A stretch of 49,178 nucleotides of DNA, taken from NCBI GenBank assembly GCA_963749535.1, contig CAVVNF010000041.1, positions 1-49,178 of the forward strand. The letters are read 5' to 3'. Of this stretch, positions 16,607-25,121 are shown in pieces (positions within the stretch are counted from its first letter, which is position 1; the number at the start of each line of letters is the position of its first letter). The DNA is from Chersky-299 sp963749535 (GTDB taxonomy: Bacteria > Actinomycetota > Thermoleophilia > RBG-16-64-13). The notes under the pieces are model-generated. The model ran no database searches and was not told the DNA's origin. It was given only the letters and a program-made list of their open reading frames with translations. Made by a program: the position numbers and the translations under genes.

Positions 16607-17296
16607 TTAGAGGCCGTAGGGGTAGCGCTGGCGTATCTCGACTCTGGTGTGCAGGCTGACACTGCCCTTGCTCAGAAGTGGGCTTTCGTCGACCTGCAGC
16701 TCGATGTCCACGACCACGATGCTGGCCAGATCGGCCGTGGTTGTCGGGTTTGTGACCTGCACCAGTGTGTCCGTGCTGCCGCTGTAGGCGTAGTACGTGA
16801 AGATAGGAGTCGCGCCGTTAGTAAGCCCCGTGATCACCAGCGTGCCGTTGAATGCGTAGGTGCTGGGGTAGGTGGGCGGATTGGTCGTCATTATGGGCTG
16901 GGCGGTTTGCATTATCAAAGAGGTTCCGAACACGTAGAAACGTACCTTTTCAGCCTGCTGTCGGTATCGATATTCGAGTATATCATGAGTTCCTGCGGCT
17001 GCGCGTACGCGATCGCGTCCGAAACCGAGGTCAGGTTGGACGCGGAGGAGGTCGGCCTCTCTGATGTATCGAGATATGGTATCCATCGCCGTGCGGGCGC
17101 TGTCCTGGCTCTTGATCCGATTGTCCTGATCGGCGAAAGTCTTCGCGGAGCTTTGGTATACCGCGAGTATGCCTGCGGCAACGAGCCCGACCAGCATTAT
17201 CGTGACCAAGAGCTCGATCAGGGTGAATCCCTGAGACGGTCGCAATCTCCGGCTCAGGGCCCGATATGACCTACGGATGGTCATCATAACGTTCAT
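16607..17296 (-). CDS. PilW-like prepilin-type protein
   Basis: A type IV prepilin with the class III signal QGFTLIELLVTIMLVGLVAAG, including the Glu at position +5, then a helix with RIKSQDSARTAMDTISRYIR, typical of PilW/GspJ-like minor pilins. It would be cleaved before the Phe by a prepilin peptidase and N-methylated. ATG 17296 is taken as the start because it is the first ATG in frame, 11 bases after the stop of the PilV-like gene. A TTG at 17326 would overlap that gene by 20 bases. It is the middle gene of the prepilin operon. Confidence 0.85.
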   Translation of the reverse strand: MNVMMTIRRSYRALSRRLRPSQGFTLIELLVTIMLVGLVAAGILAVYQSSAKTFADQDNRIKSQDSARTAMDTISRYIREADLLRVQPDLGFGRDRVRAAAGTHDILEYRYRQQAEKVRFYVFGTSLIMQTAQPIMTTNPPTYPSTYAFNGTLVITGLTNGATPIFTYYAYSGSTDTLVQVTNPTTTADLASIVVVDIELQVDESPLLSKGSVSLHTRVEIRQRYPYGL

Positions 17297-17306
17297 GCCG
17301 TGCCCA

Positions 17307-18419
17307 TTACGGGTTGGGAAGGACAAGGTAGACGTCCTTGCTGGTCCCTGGATCGAGTAGCACCGGGATCTGTCCGGCAGCGACCGTGACCGTGTGGTCC
17401 ACCGTTGCCGCTTGCTGCCCGCTGCGCAGGGCCAGTCTCGTGTCCGGCGTCGAGCCAGCCTGGACGAGATAGGGTTCCAAGTTTGTCGCGTAGCGGATGT
17501 TCGGGAGCGTTACGGCGCCGGTGGAGTCCGTGGTCGCGGTCTGGTTGAACGTCCAGGTCGTGTTGTCGCTGGCGGAGACCCAGCCTTTGATAGTGAGCGA
17601 GACGCCCGGGCGAGCTACGCCGTTTTGATCCTGCACGTGGAGAACGAGGGTGGAGACCTGGTCCATCGTCATAGTGACAGAGGTAAAGGGCTGACCCAGG
17701 CCGACTACCACTCCGGTCTTCAACGTGGCCGTGTAATAGCCCGTCAAGCTGGAGCTCACCTTGTATCCGCCGCTGGGGTCCGGCGTAAGGCCCGGGACCT
17801 GCAATTGGCCTTGTGAGTTGGTGTGGATCGCGGGCGCGTTGATCGTGACGTTGGGGACAAGATTGGTGTTCGTGATGGCGAGCTGAGCGTTAGGCACACC
17901 GGCGCCGGCGACATTCAAGATGGTCACGTTGATCGTGCCGCCCGTGGCGCCGCCCGCGACGATCGTCTGCAACTGGACTGGAGCGAGCCTCGTCTGATTC
18001 GCCAGCCCCACGGTTATGGTCACCCGGCGATAGTTGGCCGGGTACGGACCACTGTAGCTGGGGTCTTGCCAATAGATGACGCCGCGCGTTATTACCAGTG
18101 GTCTGCCTTCGACCGTCGTGTTCTCGGTAGAGAGAAGGGTCCCAGCAGGGTCGCCCCCCACCGTCCCCACGTCCTGGTACTGGAGAGAGCGGACCGTCTC
18201 GAGTTCTTGCTGGGCTACATTGGTCAACAGCGACCGTGTGTTGGAGTCAAGTACGCGGCCGGCCGATGTGGCGAAGAAGCCGGCCAGAGCGAACACGCCC
18301 ACGACCATGATCAGGCCGGCCATAAGGACTTCGAGCAGGGTGAAGCCCGCGTCCCGCTCGGGTTTCCGGCCAGATCCAGCGCGTAGCGATATGAGCTTGG
18401 TCAATCTCGTCGTTCTCAT
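17307..18419 (-). CDS. PilV-like prepilin with Ig-like/carboxypeptidase-regulatory repeats
   Basis: A 370-residue protein starting with a class III prepilin signal, AGFTLLEVLMAGLIMVVGVFA, followed by TNVAQQELETVRSLQYQDVG, as in type IV pilus modification protein PilV. After about residue 150 come beta-rich modules, for example GTINVTILNVAGAGVPNAQL and STLVLHVQDQNGVARPGVSL, of the carboxypeptidase-regulatory/Ig-like kind. A minor pilin tip subunit with surface modules is therefore likely. It is the first gene of the operon. The start at 18419 has TAGGAG directly before it. Confidence 0.82.
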   Translation of the reverse strand: MRTTRLTKLISLRAGSGRKPERDAGFTLLEVLMAGLIMVVGVFALAGFFATSAGRVLDSNTRSLLTNVAQQELETVRSLQYQDVGTVGGDPAGTLLSTENTTVEGRPLVITRGVIYWQDPSYSGPYPANYRRVTITVGLANQTRLAPVQLQTIVAGGATGGTINVTILNVAGAGVPNAQLAITNTNLVPNVTINAPAIHTNSQGQLQVPGLTPDPSGGYKVSSSLTGYYTATLKTGVVVGLGQPFTSVTMTMDQVSTLVLHVQDQNGVARPGVSLTIKGWVSASDNTTWTFNQTATTDSTGAVTLPNIRYATNLEPYLVQAGSTPDTRLALRSGQQAATVDHTVTVAAGQIPVLLDPGTSKDVYLVLPNP

Positions 18420-18710
18420 CTCCTACCTTGTGGCTCCCGGGGGCTAAGCGGACGGATGTTTGTGCAGGTATTTTCGGCAGTTGGGGCTCTCCCCTTTAGT
18501 CTTTCCTGGTCGAAAGCAGGCTTCACATGGAGCGGGATCCGAGGATAGGACCGTCCAGAGCCGCGCCGGGCCCCTTTCCCGGCAAGGAATGGCCACACGC
18601 TGCCTCTTCGCTCGCGCGACCAAGGCGCAAGCCGTGGGTTACACTGGAGCCGGGTCAAGAACGTCTGACCCCCGGCGTGCAACCAAATAGGACCTCAAGG
18701 CGGGCGCAGG
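18420..18710. other. Divergent intergenic region (prepilin operon / YchF-like gene)
   Basis: No gene is seen. On the minus strand, the leader of the prepilin operon can form two small hairpins: CCTG around GTCGAAAG (forward 18505-18520) and GGGG-CTCT-CCCC (18483-18494). Both promoters must lie here, but no strong -35/-10 pair was found. Confidence 0.4.
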
Positions 18711-19772
18711 GTGGAAGCGCGGATAATAGGGCTGAAGGGATGCGGCAAGACCACGTTGGTGACTGCTTTGGCAGAAGGCCGTGGCGAGGGACACGTGGCC
18801 ACCGTCCACGTGGGCGATCCGCGGGTCCGGGCGCTTTCCGAGGTCTTCCAGCCCAAGAAAACGACGTTCGCCGAGTTCAGGGTCCGAGAGGTCGCCTGGC
18901 CGGAGGCGAGCGCGCGCAAAGGTGAGATGGAACGCTATCTGGACGCGCTGGCGGGTGGGCAAGTGTACCTGCACGTGCTCCGGGCATTCGACAACCCCAT
19001 GCTCGGCGAGCCGGTCCGACCGGTATCGGATCTGAAAGAGCTCGACCGCGAGTTCTTGCTCTTCGATCTGATCCGCGTGGAGAGGGCTTTCGAACGCGCG
19101 AAAAAGGCTCCCTTGACAGATGTCGGCAAGGTGGCGCTCGCCAAGTGCCAGGAGGCGCTCGAAGCCGAACGTCCTTTGCGGGATGTCGCTTTCGACGAAC
19201 CGCAACTCACCTTCATCCGGGGGTACCAGTTTTTGACGCTGGTTCCCCAGCTCCTGGTCGTCAACACGGAGTCGGGCGTGGAGTGGGACCGGTCGGCGTT
19301 GGAGTCGGCGGCGCTGGCATCGTCCCCGTCGGCACCGGCACCGTCCGCGTCTGGATCAGCGGCGCCGGCTCGTAAGATCCTCGCTTTTCCGTTCGTGGAT
19401 GCGCTCGAAGTCTCCAGATTGTCTCCAGACGAGCAGGCAGAGTTCGCGGAGGCCCTTGGGCTGCCAGGGCCCGCGGCCGAAGTGGTTACTCAGGCTGCAT
19501 TCAAGGAGTTGGGTCTCATCAGCTTCCTCACCACGGGCAGCGACGAGGTGAGGGCTTGGCCCATCCGTGGCGGCGAGACGGCACGGGAAGCGGCGGGCGC
19601 CATCCACTCCGACATCGAACGCGGCTTCATCAGGGCCGAAGTGGTTCACTACGACGAGTTCATGCGCTGCGGCAGCATCAAGGCGTGCCGCGAGCAAGGG
19701 GCGTTTCGCGTGGAGGGTAAGGACTACGTCGTGGCGGACGGCGACATCATCAACTTCCGTTTCAACGTCTAA
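18711..19772 (+). CDS. YchF/OLA1-like GTP/ATP-binding protein (divergent)
   Basis: A 353-residue P-loop NTPase of the YchF group. The P-loop GLKGCGKTTL is at residues 8-17. The C-terminal part is the YchF TGS-like domain, with LISFLTTGSDEVRAWPIRGG, then ERGFIRAEVVHYDEFMRCGS and a final FRVEGKDYVVADGDIINFRF. Those last segments match canonical YchF closely, but the G-domain is shorter and diverged and carries an Ala/Ser/Pro-rich insert near residues 200-220. YchF hydrolyses ATP and associates with ribosomes and the stress response; this is a paralogue type whose exact role is unknown. The start is GTG 18711. Confidence 0.8.
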   Translation: MEARIIGLKGCGKTTLVTALAEGRGEGHVATVHVGDPRVRALSEVFQPKKTTFAEFRVREVAWPEASARKGEMERYLDALAGGQVYLHVLRAFDNPMLGEPVRPVSDLKELDREFLLFDLIRVERAFERAKKAPLTDVGKVALAKCQEALEAERPLRDVAFDEPQLTFIRGYQFLTLVPQLLVVNTESGVEWDRSALESAALASSPSAPAPSASGSAAPARKILAFPFVDALEVSRLSPDEQAEFAEALGLPGPAAEVVTQAAFKELGLISFLTTGSDEVRAWPIRGGETAREAAGAIHSDIERGFIRAEVVHYDEFMRCGSIKACREQGAFRVEGKDYVVADGDIINFRFNV

Positions 19773-19774
19773 GC

Positions 19775-19932
19775 GGCTGCTGAAGAACGGCGCCCCGGCC
19801 GTCAGAAGCGCACTGGGCGGCACGATAGCACGTCCTCGGTCGCGTCAACAGCGCCGCTATTCACGCTTCCTGCATCCGTCTCTCGCGCGTACCCATCGGG
19901 CTCTGGCGGCGAGGCGCCATTCTTCAGCAGCC
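19775..19932. mobile_element. MITE-like element with 20-bp terminal inverted repeats
   Basis: Two 20-base arms, GGCTGCTGAAGAACGGCGCC at 19775-19794 and its near-exact complement at 19913-19932 (one mismatch), bound a 158-bp segment without a gene. It starts two bases after the YchF-like stop and ends 12 bases before the convergent NUDIX gene stop. Arms this long and this far apart do not suit a terminator. The ends resemble termini of some insertion sequences. No clear target duplication was found. Confidence 0.45.
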
Positions 19933-19944
19933 TGCCAGAGACGG

Positions 19945-20931
19945 TCAGTCTCCATCGGAGTACCCGCGCGCGGCGTTGTAGACCGCCTTGTCGAAGAACA
20001 CAGCGAAGCGGCTCTGTAATTCCATCACTCGGTAGGTATCCACGGGCCGTTGCCAGACTCCCTGGCTTCGGGCATAGCTCCAGATACCTTTCTTGAGAAG
20101 CATCAGCGCCGAAAGCACCTCGTGCAGCCGCACGTCTTGGGAATGTCTCAGCGCACCCAACTTGCGGTAGTGAGCCTTCAGCTTCTCGTCGCTGCTGTCC
20201 CCCTCGAGCCAGTCGCCCAGCAACGTCAACGCTCTTGCGCCGCTCGCGAGGACCTCTTCCGGGTCCAGCCGGCGGTAGCTGGCAGTGGTGCGGCTGGAGC
20301 GCACGTCGGCAAGCCATAGACGCGCGACGTAATCGATGTGGCCGCTGACAAAGCCCACCAGGCTGTCCGACAGCATCTCGGCCCCCGACCCGTTCTCGAG
20401 GTTGAGGAAGGAGTCGCGGATGGCCCATTCCTCCTGATGGAGGTCCGCCGCCAACCGCACTGTCTTCTCATTGGAGGGAAAGGCCAGAGGCGGCAATCTG
20501 TCGATGGGAAAATAGGCAACAGCCGAGGCATCATCCCCGGCCACCTCCGCGCCGCCTATCTTGTCTACCTCGAACGTGACCACGAGCAGATCCGTGCCAT
20601 AGAAAGAGCTGTCCCAAGAATCCGCGTCGATGAGCCGCGTGATGCGGCCGATGACCCCCGTCTCCTCGTTCAACTCGCGCAGGGCGGCGTCTCCGATGGT
20701 CTCGCCCTTTTCTGCAAAGCCTATCGGGAGGCACCACATGCCCTGATTCGGGCGATCGCGGCGTTTGACCAGCAAAACCTCCCGCCGCTCGTTCAGCACC
20801 AGGGCGCCCGCCGCCGGCAGGGGATTCTCGTAGAAGACGGTGCCGCACGCGGAGCAAACGTCCCGCGGCCGGCCGGCCACGGGACGCAGTTCCACTACGC
20901 CGCCGCATTTGGAGCAGTAAGTAGTCCTCAT
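19945..20931 (-). CDS. Zinc-ribbon NUDIX hydrolase fused to an RsbRD_N-like helical domain
   Basis: The N-terminus has a zinc ribbon (CSKCGG and CSACGTVFYENP). A NUDIX domain follows with the complete box GFAEKGETIGDAALRELNEETGV, which fits G-x5-E-x7-REUxEExGU. Such proteins hydrolyse nucleoside diphosphates linked to another group (NADH, ADP-ribose and others). The last 160-180 residues are helical, with VLSALMLLKKGIWSYARSQG and RFAVFFDKAVYNAARGYSD. This resembles the N-terminal helical domain of RsbRD-type sensors rather than any usual NUDIX partner. ATG 20931 is chosen because the zinc ribbon starts there; further upstream frame lies in the intergenic region. The gene is 100 bases downstream of the M23-like gene on the same strand. 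Confidence 0.82.
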   Translation of the reverse strand: MRTTYCSKCGGVVELRPVAGRPRDVCSACGTVFYENPLPAAGALVLNERREVLLVKRRDRPNQGMWCLPIGFAEKGETIGDAALRELNEETGVIGRITRLIDADSWDSSFYGTDLLVVTFEVDKIGGAEVAGDDASAVAYFPIDRLPPLAFPSNEKTVRLAADLHQEEWAIRDSFLNLENGSGAEMLSDSLVGFVSGHIDYVARLWLADVRSSRTTASYRRLDPEEVLASGARALTLLGDWLEGDSSDEKLKAHYRKLGALRHSQDVRLHEVLSALMLLKKGIWSYARSQGVWQRPVDTYRVMELQSRFAVFFDKAVYNAARGYSDGD

Positions 20932-21031
20932 GCGATAAGTATGCACCCGGCGGACGGAGGCGTGCATGAGACTGCGGAACAACAGCGCGCCGGGCGCGTT
21001 GGCCCGGACAGGAACCACGCCCGCCACAGGA

Positions 21032-21850
21032 TCAGTCGACGGGCTCCTGGGTGGCTTCGAGGTAGACGTGCGCACCCGAATCGTGTGTGTACTTGGCCAA
21101 GCGCGTGCCGAGTTCCGGGGGGCAGGCCCGCACTTTTCCCAACTGGGTCTTGCCGGCCGTTACCACCTCGCCGATGGTCACCACCGGGTCGGAGACGAAT
21201 AGCAAGGAAACGGTGAGTCCACTCGTGAGTTCCGGCTGGATGTCAATCTCCACGTCGTCGTACTTGCCGAGCAGCTTATACGACTTCACGTCCACGACGA
21301 TCCCGTTCACCGGACTTGCGATGGCCGTGCCGGGCGGGGCTCCGATGTCGGCAGAGCCTGTTTCAACGCTGCCTTGCCCAGGAAGCAGGTAGTAGCGCAC
21401 AGACGGCGCTCCGGAGAAGAGCCGCCGGAAGAAGCGCGCAACGGCACCGCTGTTCTCCTGCGACCCTATTGGCGACAGCGCCACCGCTCGTTCGTCGGCC
21501 ACGGGCTGGTAGGCGATGATGGTCGCGTCCTGGGCTGCCACGGGCAGAAGGAGGTTCTTGTCGTCGAGGCGGGCGAAAGCCGGGTGCGGTTCTCCGCTCT
21601 CCGACACCGGCGAGCCCGATTCCTGGGTGTTGTTCACTAGCAGTTGTTGCCCGTTGACCTGCGCGGTGGAGTGGCCAACGAGCACACCGATGAGAATGCC
21701 GGCGACGGCGAGGCATAATACAGCGAACACTACGGCGAATCTCGTCCTTCGCCTACGGTATAGCGCTGCGTTGCGCCGATTGACTCGCTGTCGCTCGTCT
21801 CGGCGAACTGTTTCCGGTGCGGTATCCCCTTCTCGCATCTTCTCCACCAT
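21032..21850 (-). CDS. Membrane-anchored, degenerate M23/LytM-like protein
   Basis: A 272-residue protein with a basic cytoplasmic N-terminus (RRNAALYRRRRTRF), one transmembrane helix (VVFAVLCLAVAGILIGVLVG) and an outer domain. The core TGSADIGAPPGTAIASPVNG then IVVDVKSY resembles the G-x-D-I-x-x-x-x-G-T-x-v-x-A-x-x-x-G start of LytM/M23 peptidase domains. The metal-binding H-x-x-x-D is not intact, since the His position is not filled, so hydrolase activity is unlikely. Degenerate M23 domains often bind peptidoglycan or activate amidases; here that is inference. Confidence 0.6.
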   Translation of the reverse strand: MVEKMREGDTAPETVRRDERQRVNRRNAALYRRRRTRFAVVFAVLCLAVAGILIGVLVGHSTAQVNGQQLLVNNTQESGSPVSESGEPHPAFARLDDKNLLLPVAAQDATIIAYQPVADERAVALSPIGSQENSGAVARFFRRLFSGAPSVRYYLLPGQGSVETGSADIGAPPGTAIASPVNGIVVDVKSYKLLGKYDDVEIDIQPELTSGLTVSLLFVSDPVVTIGEVVTAGKTQLGKVRACPPELGTRLAKYTHDSGAHVYLEATQEPVD

Positions 21851-22023
21851 AGCACTTCACTTCACGATTGCCCAGCTAAGCCGCATGTCGCGATCGGACA
21901 TATCCCAGGCTGTGACTCTTCTTCGCGCGAGCACTCCTGACTGCTAATCTGTGGGTTGGACTGCGCCCCATTTGGGTGTGCTCCGGACAGAGCTCTCGAG
22001 GTGTCGGCGAGAAGGGGGGGCGA

Positions 22024-23175
22024 GTGCGCATCACCATACCGCGATGGGCCCAGCTCATACTGATCCCCGTCGCGATATTCCTCGCACTCTACTTCGGCCG
22101 TGCTGCCAGCCACGCAGTGTTCATATTTCTCATCTCCACCATCGTGGCGCTTCTTCTCAACCCCGTGGTGCGCGCACTCCAGAAGATCCGTTGCCCGCGC
22201 TGGCTGGGTGTGCCCCTCGTCTATCTGGCTTTCGTCGCCGTGGTCGTGGTGCTCATCATATTCTTGGGGCCGCCGCTTGTGCGTCAGTTCCAACGGCTAG
22301 TCAACGGTATCCCCGGCTGGCTCGATTCGCTGAACGCCAGTCTTGCGAAATTGCAGACATGGCTGGGAAACCACAACATCAAGGTCAATCTCGAGTTCAA
22401 CACGAGCAGCATCGTCAATTGGGTCAAATCGCACGGGTCGCAGTCGGTGAGCACTCTGTTCAGCGTGGGCAAGAGCGTGGTGGGGATGATCATCAATTTC
22501 GTTCTCACGGTCGTTATCAGCTTCTACATGCTCATAGACGGGCGGAGGATCTTTCGCTTTCTGAAGCGCCTCGCTCCTGGGGAGCCGGACGTGAGCGAGG
22601 AGTATGTCCTCGGATTGCAGTCCGCCTTCAGCCGCTACGTGCGGGGTCAGGTCCTTTTGGGGGCGACGCTGGGAGTGGCAGTGGGGCTGGTGATGTGGAT
22701 CTTCAGCTGGGGCCTCGTGGGTCTCTGGCCGGAGGGCGGGCAATACGCGCTACTCTTCGGCTTTTGGGCAGCTGTTACCGAGGTTATCCCTTACGTGGGA
22801 CCTTGGATCGGCGCCGTCCCTCCGGTAATAGCCGCTTTCTTCCATTCTCCCACCGCGGGGATCGCGGTGATCATCGCTTTCGTGGCGATACAGCAACTCG
22901 AGGGCCACGTGCTAGCCCCGAACATCGTGGGCACGTCGGTGGGAGTCCACCCGCTGATCGTGATCTTTGCGCTCTTGGCGGGTGAGCAGATAGGCGGCCT
23001 CCTGGGAATGTTGGCTTCGTTGCCGCTCTTGGCCATGCTGAGACACACCATGACGTTCTATAACTTCAAGTTGTCTCATGCCCCCTGGGTGGCGGACGAC
23101 GGCATCGTCCTCATTCCCGCGAAGTCGAACCATCCTCCGCCTAGAGTGGAAAAACCAGAAGAGCCTGAAGCGTGA
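22024..23175 (+). CDS. AI-2E family transporter (UPF0118/PerM-like)
   Basis: An integral membrane protein of about 383 residues with the family layout. Two hydrophobic hairpins come first (LILIPVAIFLALYFGRAA; VPLVYLAFVAVVVVLIIFLG). An amphipathic soluble stretch follows, then a C-terminal membrane core with VVISFYMLIDGRRIFRFLKR, YVRGQVLLGATLGVAVG, EVIPYVGPWIGAVPPVI and QQLEGHVLAPNIVG. The P-Y-V-G-P motif and the QxxE segment are diagnostic. Members export AI-2 or other small molecules or act as Na+/H+ antiporters; the substrate here is unknown. GTG 22024 is chosen because GAAGGGGGG lies just upstream. Confidence 0.9.
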   Translation: MRITIPRWAQLILIPVAIFLALYFGRAASHAVFIFLISTIVALLLNPVVRALQKIRCPRWLGVPLVYLAFVAVVVVLIIFLGPPLVRQFQRLVNGIPGWLDSLNASLAKLQTWLGNHNIKVNLEFNTSSIVNWVKSHGSQSVSTLFSVGKSVVGMIINFVLTVVISFYMLIDGRRIFRFLKRLAPGEPDVSEEYVLGLQSAFSRYVRGQVLLGATLGVAVGLVMWIFSWGLVGLWPEGGQYALLFGFWAAVTEVIPYVGPWIGAVPPVIAAFFHSPTAGIAVIIAFVAIQQLEGHVLAPNIVGTSVGVHPLIVIFALLAGEQIGGLLGMLASLPLLAMLRHTMTFYNFKLSHAPWVADDGIVLIPAKSNHPPPRVEKPEEPEA

Positions 23176-23233
23176 GAAGGGCGGACGGGGAGCCGCCCGC
23201 GGATGCCGCGCGGGCCGAGGAAGGCACGGGTCG

Positions 23234-23263
23234 TTTGTGGAGGGTGGTCCATACTGTTACAAT
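23234..23263 (+). promoter_or_regulatory. Possible promoter of the inositol phospholipid genes
   Basis: TTTGTG at 23234-23239, an 18-base spacer and TACAAT at 23258-23263. It lies 50 bases upstream of the CDP-alcohol phosphatidyltransferase ATG and after the end of the transporter gene. Confidence 0.35.
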
Positions 23264-23312
23264 CGCCACTTGCCAGGAAAAATAGCCCGGAAACCCGGAC
23301 AGCAGCAGGCAA

Positions 23313-23954
23313 ATGGAGAACATTCGCGAGTTTTTAGGGAGACAGCTACGCAAAGCCTTCAAGCCAATGACCGGGGCTTTGCAGCGGCTGAAGATAACCC
23401 CGAACCAGGTAACCATCGCCGGGACTGTCCTCACCGTGGCGGCTGCCGTGCTGGTGGCTACCGATCATCTGATCATCGCGGGCATCGTCTTCCTGGCGGC
23501 CGGCAGCTGCGATATGCTCGACGGGGCGCTGGCGCGCCTTTCCCAGCAGGTGACTTCCTTCGGTGCCTTTCTGGATTCCACGTTGGACCGCTTATCCGAG
23601 GGGGTCATGTTCGCAGCCATCGCATATCTTCTCGCCACTCAAGGCCGCAGCCTCGACGTCGCGCTGGTGGCGATGGCACTCGTGGGCAGCGTGATGGTCA
23701 GCTACACGCGGGCCCGAGCCGAAAGTCTGGGACTCGAATGCAAGGTGGGTCTCATGAGCCGGCCAGAGCGGGTGATCTTGATCGCGATCGGATTGTTCTT
23801 CAATGTGCTTCCGTACGTGATCTACATAATGCTGGCTCTGACCGCGTTCACGGTCGTGCAGCGCGTTGTCCATACGTTTGGTCAATTGAGAGAACCTAGG
23901 AACCAGGTAGCTGCGACACGTCGCGAGCCACGGGAACAGGGAGGAATTCGTTGA
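23313..23954 (+). CDS. CDP-alcohol phosphatidyltransferase, probable phosphatidylinositol-phosphate synthase
   Basis: A 213-residue membrane enzyme with the complete family motif D-x2-DG-x2-AR-x8-G-x3-D-x3-D (SCDMLDGALARLSQQ then SFGAFLDSTLDRL). It displaces CMP from CDP-diacylglycerol with an alcohol. The next gene, overlapping by four bases, encodes inositol-1-phosphate synthase. That makes inositol-1-phosphate the likely acceptor, as in the actinobacterial phosphatidylinositol-phosphate pathway. Several hydrophobic helices and an early KITPNQVTIAG segment fit this group. Phosphatidylglycerophosphate synthase is the alternative, but context argues against it. Confidence 0.85.
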   Translation: MENIREFLGRQLRKAFKPMTGALQRLKITPNQVTIAGTVLTVAAAVLVATDHLIIAGIVFLAAGSCDMLDGALARLSQQVTSFGAFLDSTLDRLSEGVMFAAIAYLLATQGRSLDVALVAMALVGSVMVSYTRARAESLGLECKVGLMSRPERVILIAIGLFFNVLPYVIYIMLALTAFTVVQRVVHTFGQLREPRNQVAATRREPREQGGIR

Positions 23955-25036
23955 GCGATAAAGTGCGCGTCGCCGTCATAGGGGTCGGCAACTGTGCGTC
24001 GTCCTTCATCCAGGGCGTCCATTACTACCGGAACGCCAAGGAGGACGAATTCGTCCCCGGCTTGATGCATGTGAATCTCGGGGGATATCACATCTCCGAC
24101 ATCGAGTTCACGGCTGCCTTCGACATCGACAAGACGAAAGTGCGCAAAGACCTGTCTCAAGCCATCTGGGGCGGTCGCAACTGCACGGTGAAGTTCGCCG
24201 ACGTGCCTGATATGGGCGTGAAAGTGCATCGCGGCATGACGCACGATGGCCTCGGCAAGTATCTGTCCGAAGTGATCGAAAAGGCGCCCGGCCCGACAGA
24301 CGACGTGGTGGGCATCTTGAAAGACACCAAGACCGACGTCGTGGTGAACTACCTGCCCGTGGGCAGTGAGGCCGCAACCAAGTGGTACGTGGAGCAGATC
24401 CTCGAGGCCGGCTGCGGCATGGTCAACTGCATCCCGGTCTTCATAGCCCGAGAGAAGTACTGGCAGAAACGATTTGAGGAACGCGGACTCCCAGTCATCG
24501 GTGACGACATCAAGTCCCAGGTGGGCGCCACCATCGTCCATCGGGTGCTCACCCGGCTGATGCGGGAGCGGGGCGTGCGGCTCGAGCGCACCTCTCAGCT
24601 CAACGTGGGCGGCAACACCGACTTTCTCAACATGCTGGAGCGGGAGCGCTTGGAGAGCAAGAAGATCTCCAAGACCAACTCCGTAACCTCGCAACTCGAT
24701 TACGACATGGGGGCCAGGAACATCCACATCGGCCCCTCGGATTATGTCGAATGGCTCGACGACCGCAAGTGGGCGTACATCCGCATGGAAGGCCGCACCT
24801 TCGGCGACGTGCCGCTCAACATCGAGTTGAAGCTGGAAGTTGTCGACTCCCCCAACTCGGCTGGCATCGTCATCGACGCAGTCCGTTGCGCCAAGCTGGC
24901 GCTCGACCGGGGTGTCTCCGGCGCGCTCTACGAGCCTGCCTCCTACTTCATGAAATCGCCGCCGATCCAGTACAGCGACGACGAAGCGCGTCAAAAGACG
25001 GAAGCCTTCATCGCCGGTACCGGCGCGGAGGCCTAG
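23951..25036 (+). CDS. ino1: Inositol-1-phosphate synthase (actinobacterial type)
   Basis: A 361-residue NAD-dependent enzyme converting glucose-6-phosphate to 1L-myo-inositol-1-phosphate. The N-terminal dinucleotide fold begins VRVAVIGVGNCASSFIQG. Later family segments include VNYLPVGSEAATKWYVEQIL, NCIPVFIA, GDDIKSQVGATIVHRVL and LNVGGNTDFLNM, the last two lining the active site. The start is TTG 23951, inside the stop of the preceding gene (TTGA), with GGGAGGA six bases upstream, so translation is coupled. Its product would be the substrate of the preceding phosphatidyltransferase. A strong terminator follows. Confidence 0.95.
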   Translation: MSDKVRVAVIGVGNCASSFIQGVHYYRNAKEDEFVPGLMHVNLGGYHISDIEFTAAFDIDKTKVRKDLSQAIWGGRNCTVKFADVPDMGVKVHRGMTHDGLGKYLSEVIEKAPGPTDDVVGILKDTKTDVVVNYLPVGSEAATKWYVEQILEAGCGMVNCIPVFIAREKYWQKRFEERGLPVIGDDIKSQVGATIVHRVLTRLMRERGVRLERTSQLNVGGNTDFLNMLERERLESKKISKTNSVTSQLDYDMGARNIHIGPSDYVEWLDDRKWAYIRMEGRTFGDVPLNIELKLEVVDSPNSAGIVIDAVRCAKLALDRGVSGALYEPASYFMKSPPIQYSDDEARQKTEAFIAGTGAEA

Positions 25037-25053
25037 ATAGACCAGGCTTTTCG

Positions 25054-25089
25054 CGGGGCCCGGGACGGCTTTGGCAGTCCCGGGCCCCG
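25054..25089 (+). terminator. 13-bp hairpin after ino1
   Basis: A perfect inverted repeat pairs 25054-25066 with 25077-25089 around a 10-base loop and is followed by TCATTT. It begins 17 bases after the ino1 stop. Confidence 0.75.
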
Positions 25090-25121
25090 TCATTTAGCAC
25101 CCCATGCAACAGAGGGTGGGT

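Noticed and set aside
18470..18525. Hairpins in the prepilin operon leader considered as a GEMM-type riboswitch
   Set aside because: The region is too short and lacks the conserved junction bases; only simple hairpins remain.
19775..19932. Inverted repeats considered as a bidirectional terminator
   Set aside because: The arms are 118 bases apart with no T-tracts; a MITE-like element fits better.
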